Below are positions 22,771 to 26,179 of a stretch of 26,179 bases of DNA, in pieces; position 1 is the first letter of the stretch; every line of letters starts with the position of its first letter. This DNA is from a virus: the IMG/VR virus record IMGVR_UViG_3300028384_000575, positions 1 through 26,179 of that record. The stretch is one strand, 5' to 3'. The notes beneath the pieces were generated by a model. It ran no database searches. It worked only from the letters and a program-made list of their open reading frames with translations, and had not been told where the DNA came from. The translations under genes were made by a program, and so were the position numbers.

Positions 22771-24281
22771 TATCCTTCTAATGTTTGTATTCTACTTTCA
22801 AGCTCAGTTACTTTTGTGTTAAGTTCTTTAACAGCATTGATAAGAGCAAATGTAAGTGCGTGGCTATCAAAATTATATAACTCAGTTTCTTCGGTGTCAT
22901 CCTCATTTAGTAATGCATTATATGTATTGATTGTTTCAGGGAATATTCCTAAAACATCCTGAGCTATAATTCCTATATTTCCTGTTACTGAATCATCAAA
23001 ACCTGCTTTGCCATTATAGTCATAAGTCTTAGGGCTTAACTGAATAATATCAGAAAGTCCTTTTGTATAATCAGCAATATTTGTTTTTACTCTTTCATCA
23101 GATGTAATTGTCCATGTATTAGAAGTAGGCTTAGCTGCTGAGTTTGTACTTAATTGAAGCTGATAGGATGGTAAAAAAGTTCCAAGTCCTACTCTTCCCA
23201 AAGTATCTACATTAAATGCGTTAACCCTTGCGCCATCTGAAGAACCATTACCTACAGCAAAGTAATGTCCTCTTCCTGAAAAATTATGAACATTAAACTT
23301 ACCTACAACAAATTGGTTAGACGTATTAGCTGCTGTTGCACTTGTTGGTGTTACAGTTCCTTCTCCAAAAGCATATTGTTGGTCACCCTTACTCCCTGTA
23401 GCACCTAATCCCCAAACAATTCCATTGTCTGCAAATGTATCTGATTGATAACCACCTAATAAGTTTTGCGAACCAAATCCTATTTCATTTTCAAACCCTG
23501 CAACAATACTATTATCTCCATAACCATTAGTATTAACTATAGAGTTGTTAGTACCAATCATAAGCGCACCCTCAGATTGATTCGAGGAGTTACCTCCACC
23601 TCCGATAATACATCCTCCACCTCCGGTAGTTGAATTGCTATTACCCGAAATAAAAGTACCGTTGGTAAGTGAACCCGTAATGCTATTGTCTCTTCCTAAA
23701 GAAAAATTAAAACCTGTTCCTGTTCCAACAGCACCACCTGATACAGTATTCCTTAATCCAAAAGCCGCACTCCATGGGCCTGATACAGTATTAAGCTCTC
23801 CTGATGCAAAACCTTGAGCTCCTGAAACATTATTCTCTTTACCAAATGCTACTGTTTCATTTGACGATGATGTGTTATTCAATCCAAATACTGCTGAGTT
23901 AGGGCCACTTGCTGTACCTTCAGCATTCGCTGCAAATGAATTACCGCCTGAAGCTGTTGTTAATGCTCCTAATGCTGTTGAAGCAGCACCTGATGCAGTT
24001 GTATCATAACCACTTGCTAATGCTAATGTACCTGTTGCTTCAGCTAAATTACCTATTGCTAAAGAATTACCTGTAGCTACAGTATCAGGGCCTATCGTTA
24101 TACTTGTATTAACATCAAGGTCTCCCGTTAGTGTTCCTCCTGTAAGAGGCAAATAATCTCCGAGAGATGATAAAAAGTTTGATGGGCTAATTCTTACATT
24201 TGAATTGCCATCGTATCCTACTATAAAATCTACTTGAGATGTGTTAGTGCTTTCGTTAAATTGTGAAAATTTTATTGCCAT
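22770..24281 (-). CDS. Trimeric tail fibre with C-terminal S74 self-cleaving chaperone
   Basis: A 503-aa protein. Residues 1-40 are an attachment segment (IKFSQFNESTNTSQVDFIVG). Residues 43-58 hold LPLTGGTLTGDLDVN, a common fibre hinge. Residues ~70-300 carry repeats of the YadA/haemagglutinin head type (ATASGYNS-like: DTTASGAASTALGA, ENNVSGAQGFASGE, LNTVSGPWSAAFGL), predicted as a left-handed beta roll. The end is a peptidase S74 intramolecular chaperone: TSDERVKTNI with S394 and K399 (Ser-x4-Lys spacing as in endosialidase fibres), LSPKTYDYN, GIIAQDVLGIFPE, and a C-terminal coiled coil (477-503). The chaperone drives trimer folding and normally cuts itself off before S394. Likely a receptor-binding fibre. 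Confidence 0.85.
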   Translation of the reverse strand: MAIKFSQFNESTNTSQVDFIVGYDGNSNVRISPSNFLSSLGDYLPLTGGTLTGDLDVNTSITIGPDTVATGNSLAIGNLAEATGTLALASGYDTTASGAASTALGALTTASGGNSFAANAEGTASGPNSAVFGLNNTSSSNETVAFGKENNVSGAQGFASGELNTVSGPWSAAFGLRNTVSGGAVGTGTGFNFSLGRDNSITGSLTNGTFISGNSNSTTGGGGCIIGGGGNSSNQSEGALMIGTNNSIVNTNGYGDNSIVAGFENEIGFGSQNLLGGYQSDTFADNGIVWGLGATGSKGDQQYAFGEGTVTPTSATAANTSNQFVVGKFNVHNFSGRGHYFAVGNGSSDGARVNAFNVDTLGRVGLGTFLPSYQLQLSTNSAAKPTSNTWTITSDERVKTNIADYTKGLSDIIQLSPKTYDYNGKAGFDDSVTGNIGIIAQDVLGIFPETINTYNALLNEDDTEETELYNFDSHALTFALINAVKELNTKVTELESRIQTLEG

Positions 24282-24282
24282 C

Positions 24283-24429
24283 TTACATATACATTTCTGT
24301 TATTATTTCATCATTAGACTCTGTAGCAAGCTCTACTCCAAGCTCGCTAATCATAGCCTTAGAACCTACGTTACCGTGGTCGTATAACTCTTCGCCTAAT
24401 AAATTACCTATGACTATCGCTAAAGGCAT
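24283..24429 (-). CDS. Tiny acidic protein gene (48 aa)
   Basis: A 48-codon frame, MPLAIVIGNLLGEELYDHGN then VGSKAMISELGVELATESND and EIITEMYM. It fills the space between the 90-aa virion gene and the fibre with one base free on each side, which is strong positional support. It is acidic and helical, with no membrane segment. Unknown function; possibly a fibre assembly factor by position. Confidence 0.55.
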   Translation of the reverse strand: MPLAIVIGNLLGEELYDHGNVGSKAMISELGVELATESNDEIITEMYM

Positions 24430-24430
24430 A

Positions 24431-24703
24431 CTACCAAAGTGCTATTAATCCTGTCGCTGTTGTGTCTGTTGCAAATACTTTAACTACTTGCACAGGTACA
24501 AATTGACCATTGTTTAAGTTTTGAAATGTTACCTCATCACCTCCTGCGGTTAGAACCTTAACATTTCCTCCAACACCCACATAAAGAACACAACCGTTAT
24601 TCTTAGAATATGCGTTTGCACTATCAGCAATATTTGGAATATTAGCTGTATCACTTGGTGTTACTGCAGCTGCTCTGCTTACCTGTAATTTTTGATATGC
24701 CAT
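24431..24703 (-). CDS. Small virion-associated protein conserved in marine phages
   Basis: A 90-aa protein beginning MAYQKLQVSRAAAVTPSDTA and ending FQNLNNGQFVPVQVVKVFAT followed by DTTATGLIALW. The opening, the central GCVLYVGVGGNVKVLTAGGD and the closing TGLIALW are a pattern I recognise from short structural or spike proteins of marine phages. It is beta-rich and probably trimeric, with no membrane segment. It lies 5 bases after the stop of a 51-aa gene and among appendage genes. The virion role is inferred from family and context. Confidence 0.68.
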   Translation of the reverse strand: MAYQKLQVSRAAAVTPSDTANIPNIADSANAYSKNNGCVLYVGVGGNVKVLTAGGDEVTFQNLNNGQFVPVQVVKVFATDTTATGLIALW

Positions 24704-24708
24704 AATCT

Positions 24709-24864
24709 TTATTTATTATAAGGGAACATACGATTTAGTGTGTCACGTCTTTTATTGCAACCACAATCTTTCCCTGTTGCTTTCGCTACTTTTTCTACAA
24801 CAGATTTAACCCCTGTTGCTTTGGTTAATTTTTCTATACTATCTCCTAATCCTTTTGATTTCAT
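24709..24864 (-). CDS. Small basic protein with Cys-x-Cys motif (51 aa)
   Basis: A 51-aa protein: MKSKGLGDSIEKLTKATGVK, then SVVEKVAKATGKDCGCNKRR and DTLNRMFPYNK. The GLGDxIEKxTKATGxK, then KDCGCNKRRDxLNxxFPY pattern is one I recognise from many marine phages, close to virion genes. It contains a duplicated TKATG/KATGK unit. Its ATG shares a base with the stop of the upstream appendage gene (TAATG), and its stop is 5 bases before the next start. Function unknown; the two Cys and basic tail suggest metal or nucleic-acid contact, which is a guess. Confidence 0.75.
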   Translation of the reverse strand: MKSKGLGDSIEKLTKATGVKSVVEKVAKATGKDCGCNKRRDTLNRMFPYNK

Positions 24865-25352
24865 TAGCTATAAATTCTTAATTCAAAATAAACTTTTTGA
24901 CCGTTTAAATCTTCCTTAACAGCAGGGTCATCTCCGTAAGAATTAAGCAAAAAACCTGTGTTATTATCTCCTGCACTTGTTAATTCATATACAATAATTC
25001 TGTTATTTGGTGAAACACCTACAGCATTATCTATTGACATCCAACCATCACCGGGTACACCTGTTGGAGCATTTAAAGCAAATTCATATTCACCTGCTGA
25101 AAATCTTGTTATGCTAAAACTGTGTTCAGTTGTATTCTCAAATGTAGTTACTGTGGGAGCAGAAGTTCCGCTCTGAGTAATATATCCTGTATAAACTAAA
25201 TATGAACTACCACTACCTGCATTTACAGTTTCGGTAATATCAGCCATAGTGAAAGTTGCTTCTCTACTATTTATAAGAGCAGACCTTCTCTCTGTAGTAT
25301 CTACATTGCTACTTAATGTTTGGAACTTTTGTCCGTTAGGTATTACTGCCAT
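24864..25352 (-). CDS. Appendage protein, tandem paralog 2
   Basis: A 162-aa protein. Residues 1-43 are identical to those of the neighbouring paralog except residue 16 (Asn here, Asp there). The rest has diverged into a separate beta-rich domain (SSYLVYTGYITQSGTSAPTV, FSITRFSAGEYEFALNAPTG) ending in KVYFELRIYS. A fixed N-terminus with a variable C-terminus is the pattern of phage appendage proteins: the first part binds the virion and the second faces the host. The gap to the upstream copy is 13 bases, and its stop shares a base with the 51-aa gene start. Confidence 0.72.
   Translation of the reverse strand: MAVIPNGQKFQTLSSNVDTTERRSALINSREATFTMADITETVNAGSGSSYLVYTGYITQSGTSAPTVTTFENTTEHSFSITRFSAGEYEFALNAPTGVPGDGWMSIDNAVGVSPNNRIIVYELTSAGDNNTGFLLNSYGDDPAVKEDLNGQKVYFELRIYS
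25224..25352. repeat. Paralogous repeat, copy 2 (partner 25729-25857)
   Basis: This block codes for the 43-residue N-terminal module shared by the two appendage genes. By hand comparison about a dozen bases differ between the copies and nearly all changes are silent, so the protein sequence is held constant while the DNA has drifted. That marks an older duplication under selection rather than a recent copy or assembly artefact. Confidence 0.8.
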
Positions 25353-25365
25353 AATTTTTTACTAT

Positions 25366-25857
25366 TTAAAAAACTTTTAATTCGAAATAAATAAACGCAA
25401 GATATGATGATTCATCATAATCAATATCTGTTCCTGACCCATCCCATACTTGAAAAATTAGTTTTGTTATAGGCTGTCCTTCCGCTGTCCGAGATACAAG
25501 TCCATCAATATATTTTTTAGTAGAACCTCCATAAGTCCTTCTGCAGTTAAAGGTAAAACCGTTTTCTACAGTAATAGAGTTTGAAAAAGTAAGTTGATAT
25601 AAACCCGCTGAAGTTCTACTTGCAGTTATTGTTTCGCCTATAGTATTTTGAAATATAGTAACAACAGGAGCATCTGTTCCTTCTTGATAAAAATAACCAT
25701 TTATCACTTGACTTGATGAACCTGAATTTACGGTTTCTGTAATATCAGCCATAGTGAAAGTTGCCTCCCTACTATTAATAAGCGCAGACCTTCTTTCTGT
25801 AGTGTCTACATCGCTGCTTAATGTTTGGAACTTCTGTCCATTGGGTATTACTGCCAT
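25366..25857 (-). CDS. Appendage protein, tandem paralog 1
   Basis: A 163-aa protein starting MAVIPNGQKFQTLSSDVDTT and ERRSALINSREATFTMADIT, identical over 43 residues to the downstream paralog but for one. The C-terminal ~110 residues differ (SQVINGYFYQEGTDAPVVTI, TVENGFTFNCRRTYGG, KLIFQVWDGSGTDIDYDESS) and finish with the related YFELKVF. The two C-terminal domains share a loose pattern (G-Y, then GT-APVVT-F-NT, then SAG-Y-F) and are probably the same fold. Its ATG is 23 bases below a good -7 element. It is probably a host-contact appendage or decoration protein. Confidence 0.72.
   Translation of the reverse strand: MAVIPNGQKFQTLSSDVDTTERRSALINSREATFTMADITETVNSGSSSQVINGYFYQEGTDAPVVTIFQNTIGETITASRTSAGLYQLTFSNSITVENGFTFNCRRTYGGSTKKYIDGLVSRTAEGQPITKLIFQVWDGSGTDIDYDESSYLAFIYFELKVF
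25729..25857. repeat. Paralogous repeat, copy 1 (partner 25224-25352)
   Basis: First copy of the 43-codon module shared by the tandem appendage genes. It also carries the same start context as the other copy (AAATTATG against AAAATTATG), so the leader was duplicated along with the coding part. Confidence 0.8.
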
Positions 25858-25880
25858 AATTTCTTTTGTGTTTATCTATG

Positions 25881-25888
25881 CAAAGATA
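25881..25888 (-). promoter_or_regulatory. Flavobacterial-type promoter (-7 element) for the appendage genes
   Basis: TATCTTTG followed by CAT fits TAnnTTTG exactly and lies 23 bases above the ATG at 25857, the same spacing as at 21116-21123. It sits directly after the stop of the upstream gene. No TTG is visible at -33 spacing. It would begin the appendage, fibre and lysis transcript. Confidence 0.5.
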
Positions 25889-26179
25889 TTAATATTTTCC
25901 TTTACGAGTTTTAGGCGATGACTTCGTGCTACCACCTTTGCCTGCCCATAAATGTTTACACGCCCAATAACGTGCTGTTAACTTGTCTTTGGCGGTTGAG
26001 CATTTGTGCCTCGCTCTGAAGGATTTCCGAGCAGCTCCTGAATAATTATGTCCATATCCTTTAGCTCCAAAGTGAATAAGTTTTTCCTTTCCTTTGGAAC
26101 ACGCCTTGACCATTTTCTTTTTACCTGCTCTATCGCTTTTTCTAACAACATTGCATTTCATTTTAGACTTTACCGCCAT
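25889..26179 (-). CDS. Small very basic Cys/His-containing protein conserved in marine phages
   Basis: A 96-aa protein with its ATG in the last three bases of the window, so an upstream extension cannot be excluded. It is extremely Lys/Arg-rich, with a recognisable core: KEKLIHFGAKGYGHNYSG, AARKSFRARHKCSTAKDK, then LTARYWACKHLWAGKGG. The SFRARHxC-(n)-TxRYWxCKxxW pattern is one I recognise from marine phage proteins of unknown role. The spaced His and Cys residues (H49, H68, C70, C84, H86 approximately) could bind zinc. A virion DNA-binding or packaging-associated role is possible but unproven. Confidence 0.65.
   Translation of the reverse strand: MAVKSKMKCNVVRKSDRAGKKKMVKACSKGKEKLIHFGAKGYGHNYSGAARKSFRARHKCSTAKDKLTARYWACKHLWAGKGGSTKSSPKTRKGKY

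Noticed and set aside
1-26179. tRNA genes, CRISPR arrays, insertion sequences, integrase or attachment sites
   Set aside because: I looked for these and saw none; the gaps are too short for most of them.
1-26179. Assignment to crAss-like phages (Crassvirales)
   Set aside because: Some tail proteins (nozzle start, WPSFYSYxPDFMxG motif) and the sizes of terminase, portal and capsid are reminiscent, but these motifs also occur in other Bacteroidetes podoviruses; without terminase and capsid trees I do not claim it.

Overview
This window is a tightly packed, AT-rich stretch of a tailed-phage genome in which every gene I can support lies on the minus strand. The content points to a short-tailed (podovirus-type) marine phage of Bacteroidetes/Flavobacteriia. 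The virion and packaging genes are recognisable: terminase, portal, scaffold, HK97-type capsid, a very long T7 gp12-like tail nozzle and an internal virion protein. The host is inferred from the expression signals. Shine-Dalgarno sequences are essentially absent, starts sit behind A/T-rich leaders, and several gaps carry the Bacteroidetes -7 element TAnnTTTG. Three of these share the identical 11 bases TATCTTTGTAG. No integrase, replication gene, tRNA or CRISPR array is visible, so this is the late half of a genome.

In transcription order (right to left): (1) 26179-22630 holds small conserved virion-associated genes, a tandem pair of appendage paralogs, a 503-aa trimeric fibre with a self-cleaving S74 chaperone domain, and several tiny genes of 46-51 codons. 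(2) 22627-21138 is a lysis cassette: membrane protein, spanin-like coiled coil, M15 peptidase endolysin and holin. (3) 21092-18155, behind its own promoter, holds a coiled-coil protein, a second appendage/fibre protein, two small unknowns, a GroES-like co-chaperonin and a 2OG-Fe(II) oxygenase-like protein. (4) 18158-13215 is the packaging block: putative small terminase, large terminase and portal.

(5) 13160-10571 holds scaffold and major capsid protein, behind a possible promoter and ending in a strong intrinsic terminator (10513-10559). (6) 10494-9748 is one conserved gene of unknown function, followed by a 180-base non-coding stretch with two further terminators and an orphan promoter that could make a roughly 80-nt RNA. 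(7) 9507-1210 is the tail block: two head-tail connector/tail-ring candidates, the 1549-aa nozzle and two distal tail proteins. (8) 1188-1 holds a GNAT-like acetyltransferase with its own nearly leaderless promoter, then the start of an Ala/Gln-rich internal virion protein cut off by the window edge.

Together these genes fold and package the capsid (co-chaperonin, scaffold, capsid, portal, terminase), build the tail and host-recognition structures (nozzle, fibres, appendages) and lyse the cell. Two enzyme-like accessory genes (2OG oxygenase, GNAT) have no assigned substrate. I did not find a clearly new multi-gene system. The best leads are the orphan promoter/terminator RNA unit, the co-chaperonin with a large insertion, the 70-residue module shared by two tail proteins, and the repeated promoter core.
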